9,522 bases of DNA from Gemmatimonadota bacterium (GTDB lineage Bacteria; Gemmatimonadota; Gemmatimonadetes; Gemmatimonadales; Gemmatimonadaceae), in contig CANJOX010000107.1 of the NCBI GenBank assembly GCA_947475795.1, positions 1 to 9,522 on the forward strand, written 5' to 3'. The translations under genes were made by a program, and so were the position numbers. Below, in pieces: positions 1 to 5,991 of the stretch. The notes beneath the pieces are model-generated. The model was not told the DNA's origin. It ran no database searches and saw only the letters and a list, made by a program, of their open reading frames with translations. Numbering within the stretch: the stretch's first letter is position 1; each line of letters starts with the position of its first letter.

Positions 1-1393
1 CGAACAGCGAGAGCTGAAAGTCCTCGGGGCGGCACTGCCCGAAGCGGGCGCAGGAGAGTGCCGGATCGGTGGTCGTCTTGCCGTTCTCGTACTGAAAGCC
101 GGCGGTGCCGGCGGTGCGCGGGGAGAACTGCCGTGCGAGTTCGACCAGCGACCCGAAGCCCGTCTCGCGCAGATACGCGAACGGCTCGCCGCGGCGTTCG
201 CTGTACAGCGCGAACACCGGCTGCACGGGAAGCCCGAACAGGCGCGTGTTCGTGAGCGTGGTCCCGACGTAGTAATTCAGCCGTTCGCTGAACGGGTCGA
301 CGCGGAGCGCGCCAGAGCAGAGCGCGGGGGCGAACCCGGCCGGCGCCCCGACCCCGATTTTCGAGGCGCGCGCCGACAGCTCCACCCGGCGTCCCACCCC
401 GAGGAAGCCGCGGTCGGTGATGCGTCCCTGCGCGCGGATGCAGTCCTGCGTGGCCCAGCCCAGCCCCACGCGGGCCGCGCGCGTGCGCGCCTCGGCCACG
501 GCCACGCGCAGGTCGAGCACACTGTCACGCTCCCCCAGCAGCGGGGTGAGCGTATCGATGAGGACCAGCCGGAACGCCTCGGAGCGGTACAGGTCGCGCT
601 GCGCGTCGAGGACGGCGCTGGCCTTGAAGCGATCGCCGCGGCGGATGCCGACGAGCCGCGCCACGTCGGCAGAATCGACGCGGGGACGGTCGGGGTGCAG
701 CGGCTGCAGGTCCATCTGGATGGCCCCGATCGTGATGACGCGACCGGTGGTGAAATCGAGCGCGAGCGAGGCCCGCGCGGTGGCGCTGTCGATGGTGACG
801 TGGCTCACGGGGCGCGTGGCGCGCGCGTACCCCGCGTCGCGGAGTCGCGCGAGCACCTGCTCCACGATGGTATCGGTGCGGACGCGATCGAAGCGCGCGT
901 GCTCCAGGGCATGCAAAGGACCGTCGTACGGGCGCCGCCCGGCGGCCGGTTCGGGGAGCCCGCGGACGACGACGGTGTCGAGCAGCAGCTCGCGGCCGGC
1001 GTCGACGACAAAACGCACCCGGAGCCCGTTCCGGCGCGGCTCCAGCGTGGACGTCACCGACGCCTGAAACCAGCCGGCCTGCCGGTGCAGCACGGCGAGT
1101 CGGAGGGCATCGCGGCGCACTTCGAGGGGGTCGACACAGGGCGCCGCACCGATGTGCAACAGGCGGGTGCGCAGCCCCGGCTCGCGGGTAACGATCGTGG
1201 CCGCCAGCGATACGGCGTCGAAGCGCGGACTCCCCGAGAATTCCACGGCACGCACGCGATCGGCGGCGGCGCACCGCGTGGCGCGCGGCACACTGGCGCG
1301 TTGCGCGCTCGCCCCCGCCGGCCACCACGCCGTCATGCACACAGCGGCGAGTGAAACGGCCCGACGGCGGAAGGGAAGCGGGAGGCAAGGCAT
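1..1393 (-). CDS. BamA/TamA-family outer-membrane protein (POTRA + D15 barrel), partial
   Basis: The reading frame is open from an ATG at 1393 to the left edge (464 codons seen, C-terminus missing). Residues 1-30 form a signal peptide: three arginines at 9-11, a hydrophobic stretch, then ASA before Gln31. About three POTRA-like modules follow (roughly 45-130, 136-215 and 218-300), each opening with a beta strand such as VRAVEFSG, LDTVVVRGLP or ITIGAIQMDL. From about residue 304 the sequence changes to short alternating strands (RVGLGWATQD, GRITDRGFLGVGRRVELSARA), as at the start of an Omp85 barrel. Family members insert or export proteins at the outer membrane. POTRA modules are periplasmic and bind partners. 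With three POTRAs rather than five it looks more like TamA or an accessory Omp85 protein than the main BamA. An in-frame GTG at 1417 is an alternative start; neither start has a clear Shine-Dalgarno. Several periplasmic cysteines are present, which is uncommon in BamA. Confidence 0.82.
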   Translation of the reverse strand, partial: MPCLPLPFRRRAVSLAAVCMTAWWPAGASAQRASVPRATRCAAADRVRAVEFSGSPRFDAVSLAATIVTREPGLRTRLLHIGAAPCVDPLEVRRDALRLAVLHRQAGWFQASVTSTLEPRRNGLRVRFVVDAGRELLLDTVVVRGLPEPAAGRRPYDGPLHALEHARFDRVRTDTIVEQVLARLRDAGYARATRPVSHVTIDSATARASLALDFTTGRVITIGAIQMDLQPLHPDRPRVDSADVARLVGIRRGDRFKASAVLDAQRDLYRSEAFRLVLIDTLTPLLGERDSVLDLRVAVAEARTRAARVGLGWATQDCIRAQGRITDRGFLGVGRRVELSARASKIGVGAPAGFAPALCSGALRVDPFSERLNYYVGTTLTNTRLFGLPVQPVFALYSERRGEPFAYLRETGFGSLVELARQFSPRTAGTAGFQYENGKTTTDPALSCARFGQCRPEDFQLSLF

Positions 1394-1498
1394 GCGAAGT
1401 CGGAATGTAATTCGCACCGGTGGGTGTCATCAGGATGGGGCTGACGTGCCGCCGCGTGTTCTCCCGACAGCACCACGAACCACCGCCGGCCATCATCT

Positions 1499-1518
1499 GT
1501 TCATGGCCCGTTCATGGC
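1499..1518 (+). promoter_or_regulatory. 9-bp direct repeat at 11-bp period, possible response-regulator operator
   Basis: GTTCATGGC occurs twice without mismatch, at 1499-1507 and 1510-1518, so the repeat period is 11 bp. A third CAT lies in the same phase at 1491-1493. An 11-bp direct repeat is the usual spacing for OmpR/PhoB-type winged-helix response regulators, which bind head to tail on one face of the DNA. The second copy ends 7 bp before a weak -10-like hexamer, so the repeat covers the place where a -35 would be, as in PhoB-activated promoters. No regulator gene is in the window. Chance duplication is possible. Confidence 0.35.
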
Positions 1519-1525
1519 GACGGCG

Positions 1526-1531
1526 TAGATT
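1526..1531 (+). promoter_or_regulatory. Weak -10-like hexamer for the 1571-5094 gene run
   Basis: TAGATT matches four of six bases of the sigma-70 -10 consensus. No -35 match is present 16-18 bp upstream; that position is occupied by the direct repeat. An activator-dependent promoter would fit, but in a GC-rich genome a four-of-six hexamer is weak evidence. Confidence 0.25.
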
Positions 1532-1554
1532 TGATGCAACGAACTCGACCAATC

Positions 1555-1564
1555 ACTCCGGAGT
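1555..1564 (+). promoter_or_regulatory. Shine-Dalgarno within a perfect 10-bp palindrome
   Basis: GGAG at 1560-1563 lies 7 nt before the ATG at 1571 and fixes that start. It is part of the perfect palindrome ACTCCGGAGT. The palindrome is too short to form a stable hairpin by itself, so it is either chance or a protein-binding site overlapping the ribosome-binding site. Confidence 0.45.
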
Positions 1565-1570
1565 GCGTGC

Positions 1571-2191
1571 ATGATCCCGATGACCGACGTTGCGGCGGCC
1601 CTGCTCATCGCCTGGCAGGCGGCTGTGACTCCCGCCGCGGCGGCTCCCCTGCCTCCAGCGGATTCCCTGCCCGACCGCCCCGTGATGGTGGCCCCACCGG
1701 TGGCCCAGCCGGTCGGGCTCACGGTGTACACCGACACGGTGCCGCGGGTGCGACGCAAGGCCATCGTGTACAGCGACGGCTACGCCACGCGGCTCCGGAT
1801 CCACAAAGTGCTCAGCTGGAGCATGCTGCCGCTCTTCGCCGCGTCCTACGTCTCCGGTGACCAACTATTCGAGAAGGGGCGCGACGCGCCCTCGTGGGCG
1901 CGCACGATGCACGGCCCCGCCGCCACCGGGAGCGCCGTTCTCTTCGGCGCCAACACCGTGACCGGGGCGTGGAATTTGTGGGAGGGGCGCAAGGACCCGA
2001 ACGGGCGCACGCGCCGCATCCTGCACAGTGTGCTCTTCACCGCCGCCAGCGGCGGGTTCGCGTACGCCGGCACCCGGCTCGCCGACGAGGCCGAGGAAAA
2101 TCTCGACGCGCGCCGCTCGCACCGGAACCTCGCGTTGGGCTCCATGGGGCTCTCGACGGTGAGCTGGCTGATCATGCTCATCGGCAACTGA
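1571..2191 (+). CDS. Four-helix membrane protein with cytochrome b561-like histidine pattern
   Basis: 206 aa; start supported by GGAG at 1560-1563. Residues 5-25 are a signal peptide or signal anchor ending in an Ala-rich stretch. A Pro-rich linker runs to about 70. Four hydrophobic helices follow at about 78-98, 114-137, 150-168 and 184-204. Each begins with a histidine: His78, His114, His152, His184. Because successive helices cross the membrane in opposite directions, His78 and His152 fall on one side and His114 and His184 on the other. In the cytochrome b561 fold, two hemes are held by histidines of alternate helices with similar spacing. I therefore infer a di-heme b-type electron carrier. 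I do not recognise the sequence as a named family, so this rests on pattern alone. It heads a run that continues with another membrane protein 22 bp downstream and two Rieske proteins. Without hemes it would be just a hypothetical membrane protein. Confidence 0.72.
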   Translation: MIPMTDVAAALLIAWQAAVTPAAAAPLPPADSLPDRPVMVAPPVAQPVGLTVYTDTVPRVRRKAIVYSDGYATRLRIHKVLSWSMLPLFAASYVSGDQLFEKGRDAPSWARTMHGPAATGSAVLFGANTVTGAWNLWEGRKDPNGRTRRILHSVLFTAASGGFAYAGTRLADEAEENLDARRSHRNLALGSMGLSTVSWLIMLIGN

Positions 2192-2213
2192 CCCTTTCCC
2201 GCTTCTGCTCCCG

Positions 2214-2744
2214 ATGCTCGAGACACTGACGGCCCTGCTGCAACCCTGGTCGGATCTCTACTCCGACAGCGCGTATCTCCCCACGCTCATTTTAGCCGTG
2301 CACGTGCTGGCGCTCTTCGGCGGCGGCGGCATCGCCATCGCCGCCGACCGACGCGTGCTGCAATCCACGCCGGGCACGCGCGAGGCCTATCAGGCGGCCG
2401 CCGAGGATCTGCGCACCACCCACGCCATCGTGATCGGGTCGATCGTGCTGATGGTGGTGAGCGGGATCGCACTGGCGGCCTCCGACGTCGGGACCTTCCT
2501 GGTCTCGACGGTGTTCTGGGCCAAGATGGCGATGTTCGTCGTGCTGATCGCCAATGGAGCCTTCATGCGCCGCACGGAGTCGCGCGTGCTCACGGCCGCC
2601 ACCGACGCCGGGGTCGAGATCGACCGGACGACGCAGTGGCCCAGCCCGCACCTGCCGTGGGCGGTGCTGAAGCGGTCGGCCGCCATCAGCCTGGTGTCGT
2701 GGTTCCTCGTGGTACTGCTGGGCGTCGTGCTCTCGAATATCTGA
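2214..2744 (+). CDS. Unassigned four-helix membrane protein with intramembrane histidines
   Basis: 176 aa. Predicted transmembrane helices lie at about 22-44, 70-90, 98-117 and 154-174. His30 sits inside helix 1, followed by a glycine run (35-39); His70 opens helix 2. Helix 3 has a W-x-K pattern (Trp102, Lys104) and Asn113, and His146 is in the loop before helix 4. Histidine in helix 1 plus W-x-K in a later helix recalls small heme- or metal-linked membrane families such as HemJ and CopD, but the similarity is too general to assign it. It lies 22 bp after the b561-like gene and 37 bp before the first Rieske gene, so it is probably co-transcribed and may be a membrane anchor or quinone-side partner for them. 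That role is inference. No strong Shine-Dalgarno precedes the ATG. There is no signal peptide. Confidence 0.75.
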   Translation: MLETLTALLQPWSDLYSDSAYLPTLILAVHVLALFGGGGIAIAADRRVLQSTPGTREAYQAAAEDLRTTHAIVIGSIVLMVVSGIALAASDVGTFLVSTVFWAKMAMFVVLIANGAFMRRTESRVLTAATDAGVEIDRTTQWPSPHLPWAVLKRSAAISLVSWFLVVLLGVVLSNI

Positions 2745-2781
2745 CCGTCGCGACTTCTCTTCCCGAACCGGATCCCGTCGG

Positions 2782-3267
2782 ATGACTGATTCCCAATCTC
2801 CCTGCTCCGGCTGCAGCGCCCGCCGGGACTTTCTCCGCAGCGCGATCACGGCCGCCGCGTCCGTCGCGGCCCTGAGCGCCTTCGGCCCGGCCGAGGCGCT
2901 CGCGGCGCTGGCCCCGCGTGCGGGGGGCAGTGTGCGCTACGCCCTGCCCGCCGCCGACGGCGTGTCGATCGACAAGACCAACGAAGTGATTCTCTGCCGC
3001 GCCGGCAACGAGATCTACGCGTTCGCCCTCTCGTGCCCGCACGAGAACACCGCGCTGAAGGCCATGTCGAAGAACGCCGGGTTTCAGTGCTCGCGGCACA
3101 AGTCCAAGTACAAGCCCGACGGCACCTTCATCAGCGGGCGGGCCACGCGCAACATGGACCGCCTGCAGATCACGCGCGACGGCGCGCAGGTGGTGGTCGA
3201 TCCTGACGTGTTCTTCGAGAGCGATGCCGAACCCGCGAAGTGGGCGGCGGCCGTGGTCAAAGTCTGA
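2782..3267 (+). CDS. Tat-exported Rieske [2Fe-2S] protein, non-lipidated
   Basis: 161 aa. A twin-arginine leader (ARRDFLRS, Arg14-Arg15) with a mild Ala-rich hydrophobic core ends near residue 42, so the folded cluster protein should be exported by Tat to the periplasm, either released or membrane-anchored by an uncleaved leader. The Rieske ligands are Cys85-x-His87 and Cys103-x-x-His106, with 15 residues between His87 and Cys103. The extra cysteine pair that makes the disulfide of bc1/b6f Rieske proteins is absent. The residues after His106 (K-S-K-Y) keep the Ser and Tyr that hydrogen-bond the cluster and raise its potential in bc1-type proteins. A CSGC motif (Cys8, Cys11) lies just before the twin arginines, which is unusual. 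The neighbouring gene encodes a second, different Rieske protein. It acts as a one-electron carrier; donor and acceptor are unknown. Confidence 0.88.
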   Translation: MTDSQSPCSGCSARRDFLRSAITAAASVAALSAFGPAEALAALAPRAGGSVRYALPAADGVSIDKTNEVILCRAGNEIYAFALSCPHENTALKAMSKNAGFQCSRHKSKYKPDGTFISGRATRNMDRLQITRDGAQVVVDPDVFFESDAEPAKWAAAVVKV

Positions 3268-3305
3268 ACGCACCGGTCTGTCCACCTTCTCTCCACGGAG
3301 TGCGC

Positions 3306-3752
3306 ATGTCTGATTGTTCGAACTGTCGCAGCACCGGCGTTACGCGACGGGATTTTCTGGCCCGCAGTTCTGTCGTGGCCCTCACCGCGGTGCTCGCCGC
3401 CTGCGGTGACGACGGCGAGGATGACGCCACCGGCCCCACCAACGTGAACCTGACCGTCACGCTCTCGAATTTCCCGACGCTGGGCACTGTGGGTGGCATT
3501 GCCGTGGTCTCGAGCGGGAGCACGCCGGTGGCGGTGGTCCGCTCGGCAACCGCCACGTACCGCGCCTTCTCGCTGTCGTGTCCACACCAAGGCACCACGG
3601 TGAGCGTCAGCGGCGCGGGCTTCCGCTGCCCGAATCATGGCGCCACGTTCAATGCCAGCGGCGCGTGGACGGGAGGCGAGCGTACCTCCGGTCTGCGTGA
3701 GTTCACAGTCGCGTCGAATCCGTCCGCCGGCACGCTCACGATTACCTCCTGA
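3306..3752 (+). CDS. Tat-exported Rieske [2Fe-2S] lipoprotein
   Basis: 148 aa from ATG 3306, supported by GGAG at 3297-3300, 5 nt upstream. An open extension back to 3240 overlaps the preceding gene and lacks a leader, so it is not used. The leader carries TRRDFLAR (Arg14-Arg15), a short hydrophobic core and VLAAC ending at Cys33, followed by an acidic Gly-Asp-Glu tether. This reads as a Tat lipoprotein anchored to a membrane. Cluster ligands are Cys92-x-His94 and Cys108-x-x-His111, with 13 residues between His94 and Cys108. The disulfide cysteines are absent. After His111 the residues are G-A-T-F, so both the Ser and the Tyr of high-potential Rieske proteins are replaced; a lower potential than the upstream paralogue is expected. 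A CSNC motif (Cys4, Cys7) again precedes the twin arginines. It is 38 bp downstream of the first Rieske gene and ends 4 bp before the peptidase ATG. Confidence 0.88.
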   Translation: MSDCSNCRSTGVTRRDFLARSSVVALTAVLAACGDDGEDDATGPTNVNLTVTLSNFPTLGTVGGIAVVSSGSTPVAVVRSATATYRAFSLSCPHQGTTVSVSGAGFRCPNHGATFNASGAWTGGERTSGLREFTVASNPSAGTLTITS

Positions 3753-3756
3753 CGTC

Positions 3757-5094
3757 ATGTCCCCTTCCGTTCCGTCCCGCCGCCCCGGCTCCACCGTGCC
3801 GGCGCTGCTGTCCCTCCTCACGTTGTCTCTGGCGGCGCCACTGACTGGCGGTGCTCAGGCCAAGCCGGCCGCGAAGGCCGCGACCAAGGCCACCGCGCTC
3901 GAGGCCACGATGGATCGCCTCGCCCTGCAGCCGGCCGTGGCCCGGTCGCTCGCCGCGCTGCAGGCGGACAACGAGTGGACGCTCCGCGAGCAGATCGCGC
4001 TCTGCGAGATTCCGGCGCCGCCGTTCAAGGAGGCCGCGCGTGCGGCCGCGTTCCGCGACAAGCTGGCCGCACTTGGCGTGCAGCAGCTCCGGATGGACAA
4101 GGAAGGGAACGTGATCGGGGAGATCCGCGGCACAGGCCCCGGCCCCACGCTGCTGCTGAGCGGTCACCTCGACACGGTGTTCCCCGAAGGGACCAACGTG
4201 AAGGTCAAGCGCGAGGGCACCAAGCTCTCGGCCCCCGGCATCGGGGACGACTGCCGCGGGCTGGCCGCCGTGCTGGCCACGACGCGGCAGATCATGGCCA
4301 ACAAGATCCCGTTCACGGGGCGCCTGCTGGTGGTGGGCACGATGGGTGAAGAGGGACCGGGCAATCTGCGCGGCGTCCGCGCGCTGTTCGCCGGCCCGCT
4401 CAAGGACTCGATCGACATGTTCATCTCGATCGATGGCACGGGCTTCGGGATCACCAACGGCGCCGTGGGGAGCAACCGCTACCGTGTGTCGTACAAGGGC
4501 CCGGGCGGCCACAGCTACGGCGCCTTCGGCATGCCGAATCCGATTCACGCCATGGGACGCGCGATCGCGAAGATCGCCGATCTCGAGGCCGCGACGAACC
4601 CGAAGGTCACCTTCAACGTCGGTCTCGTGTCCGGCGGCACCTCGGTCAATTCGATTTCGGCCGACGGCGTGATGGACATCGACCTGCGCAGCGAGTCGGC
4701 GGCGGCGCTGGCCGATATCGACGCGCGGCTGCATGTGGCGCTGCGGCAGGCGCTGGCCGAGGAGAAGGCCCGCTGGCCCAAGTCCACGATGCCGCTGTCG
4801 CTCGTGATCGACACCACCGGATTGCGGCCGGCCGGCACCACGCCGGACACCTCGTTCATCGTCCGCGCGTCGCTGGCGGCGGCCCGCACCATGAACGTGT
4901 ACACGCCGCTGACGATTTCGAGCACCGACGCGAACATCCCGATCAGCAAGGGCGTGCCGGCCGTCACGCTCGACGGCGGCGGCGTGGGGCGCGGGGCGCA
5001 CTCACTCGACGAGTCGTACGACGACCGCACCGACGGCTACAAGGGGCCGCAGTGGATTCTGCTGGTCGTGATCGGCCTGCTGACCGCCCGCTAA
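3757..5094 (+). CDS. Secreted M20-family metallopeptidase
   Basis: 445 aa from the ATG at 3757, chosen because it begins a signal peptide (two Arg at 8-9, hydrophobic 16-28, GGAQA before Lys36) and sits 4 bp after the Rieske stop, suggesting translational coupling. An upstream in-frame ATG at 3637 lies inside the Rieske gene and gives an Arg/Pro-rich start. All M20 di-zinc residues are visible: His137 in GHLDTV with Asp139, bridging Asp164 in GIGDDCRG, catalytic Glu198 and ligand Glu199 in GEEGPG, Asp226 in SIDG, and His415 in GRGAHSLDE. The dimerisation domain is inserted at about 240-350 and includes His252 in GPGGHSYGAFG. The family removes amino acids or dipeptides from small peptides or amidated substrates; this one resembles the peptidase T/dipeptidase side and should act in the periplasm. 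Its place after redox genes is unexplained. It may only share their transcript. Confidence 0.92.
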   Translation: MSPSVPSRRPGSTVPALLSLLTLSLAAPLTGGAQAKPAAKAATKATALEATMDRLALQPAVARSLAALQADNEWTLREQIALCEIPAPPFKEAARAAAFRDKLAALGVQQLRMDKEGNVIGEIRGTGPGPTLLLSGHLDTVFPEGTNVKVKREGTKLSAPGIGDDCRGLAAVLATTRQIMANKIPFTGRLLVVGTMGEEGPGNLRGVRALFAGPLKDSIDMFISIDGTGFGITNGAVGSNRYRVSYKGPGGHSYGAFGMPNPIHAMGRAIAKIADLEAATNPKVTFNVGLVSGGTSVNSISADGVMDIDLRSESAAALADIDARLHVALRQALAEEKARWPKSTMPLSLVIDTTGLRPAGTTPDTSFIVRASLAAARTMNVYTPLTISSTDANIPISKGVPAVTLDGGGVGRGAHSLDESYDDRTDGYKGPQWILLVVIGLLTAR

Positions 5095-5097
5095 GCG

Positions 5098-5988
5098 CTA
5101 ACGGAAGAGCGTCGGCAGTTCGTCGATCGTGAGATCGCGGGCTGCCGGCAGCAGCCCGCACAGCGCCGCGGCCTCGCCCAGCAGCGCCGCCGCCGACACC
5201 CCCGCCTCGCGGCGCTCGCTGATCGCGGTGTCCCGATTCGCCTTGCTCAGCTTCCGGCCATCCGGATGCAGCAGCAGCGGGTGATGCCACCATTCCAGCG
5301 GGCGCGCGCGCCCCAGCCACCGCGCCAGCTGCACCTGCCGCCCGGTACTGGCCAGCAGGTCCACGCCACGGATCACCACGTCGATCCCGTGCGTCATGTC
5401 ATCGACGACGACCGCGAACTGGTACGTCCACAGGCCGTGCCGGTCCCGCACCAGCACATCGCCGCACTGCTGCTGGGGGCACTGCTGCTGCGCCTCCAGC
5501 GCCCGGTCCACGAAGGCCTCCGTGCTGTCGTCGAGGCGCACGCGCCGCGCCAGCGACTCCGCCGCCGTGTGTCCCGCCGCACGGCAGGTGCCGGGGTAGC
5601 GCGGCTCCTCGCCAGGCGCGTGCGGGGCGAGGGCCGCGATGTCGCGCCGCGTGCAGGTGCACACATACGTGCGCCCGCGTTCCGTCAGGGCGTCCAGCGC
5701 CGCCGCATAGCGGGGCTCATTATTCGACTGGCGCTGCGGATGCCCGTGCCGGTCGGCGCGAAAGCTGTCCGTGGACCCCACATCGGGGATGAAACCCAGC
5801 CAGTCGAGATCGTCCAGCAGCGCGTCCTCGAACGTGTCGCGGCAGCGCGTGCGGTCGTGATCCTCGATGCGGAGCAGCACCTCCCCGCGGAAGGCTCGCG
5901 CGATCCCCCACACGTGGATCGCGTTGGCCACGTGGCCCAGATGCAGCAACCCGGTCGGCGCCGGCGCGAAGCGGGTGCGCCAGGCCAT
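5098..5988 (-). CDS. gluQ: Glutamyl-Q tRNA(Asp) synthetase
   Basis: 296 aa, the normal length for this truncated relative of glutamyl-tRNA synthetase. It activates glutamate and attaches it to queuosine at the wobble position of tRNA(Asp), not to a tRNA 3' end. The class I signature HLGH is at 16-19, preceded by RFAPAPTG. RIEDHD follows at 40-45, and the KMSKS-type loop reads KLSK at 246-249. The zinc site is Cys110-x-Cys112 with Tyr131-x3-Cys135, the arrangement typical of GluQ-RS. There is no C-terminal anticodon-binding domain. The ATG lies 3 bp after the pseudopilin stop codon, so it is the last gene of a three-gene operon. It ends 3 bp from the stop of the convergent peptidase. The product is a cytosolic tRNA-modifying enzyme, unrelated in role to the secretion genes it is transcribed with. 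Confidence 0.93.
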   Translation of the reverse strand: MAWRTRFAPAPTGLLHLGHVANAIHVWGIARAFRGEVLLRIEDHDRTRCRDTFEDALLDDLDWLGFIPDVGSTDSFRADRHGHPQRQSNNEPRYAAALDALTERGRTYVCTCTRRDIAALAPHAPGEEPRYPGTCRAAGHTAAESLARRVRLDDSTEAFVDRALEAQQQCPQQQCGDVLVRDRHGLWTYQFAVVVDDMTHGIDVVIRGVDLLASTGRQVQLARWLGRARPLEWWHHPLLLHPDGRKLSKANRDTAISERREAGVSAAALLGEAAALCGLLPAARDLTIDELPTLFR

Positions 5989-5991
5989 GGT

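Larger units (their letters stand above)
1394..1570. other. Divergent intergenic region
   Basis: This 177-bp stretch separates the outward-facing starts of the outer-membrane protein (minus) and the membrane/Rieske gene run (plus), so it must hold both promoters unless one is elsewhere. The half nearest the plus-strand genes contains the direct repeat and -10-like hexamer listed separately. On the minus side the best -10 candidate is TACATT (complement of 1404-1409), four of six to consensus, with no convincing -35. It lies within about 10 nt of the ATG. No RNA gene or longer conserved structure is visible. Confidence 0.5.

Noticed and set aside
525..1496. 323-codon open frame on the minus strand
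   Set aside because: It is Arg/Ala/Pro/His-rich with no domain. The overlapping minus frame starting at 1393 gives a signal peptide, POTRA modules and barrel strands, so this is a shadow.
3637..3756. 40-residue N-terminal extension of the M20 peptidase
   Set aside because: It lies within the Rieske gene in another frame and would bury the signal peptide. The ATG at 3757 begins a normal leader.
3742..5001. 419-codon open frame on the minus strand
   Set aside because: It is antisense to the M20 peptidase, His/Arg-rich, and without recognisable domains.
5095..5097. Bidirectional terminator between the peptidase and gluQ
   Set aside because: Only 3 bp separate the two stop codons and no hairpin with a T-tract is visible around them. 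Transcripts must overlap or end by another mechanism.
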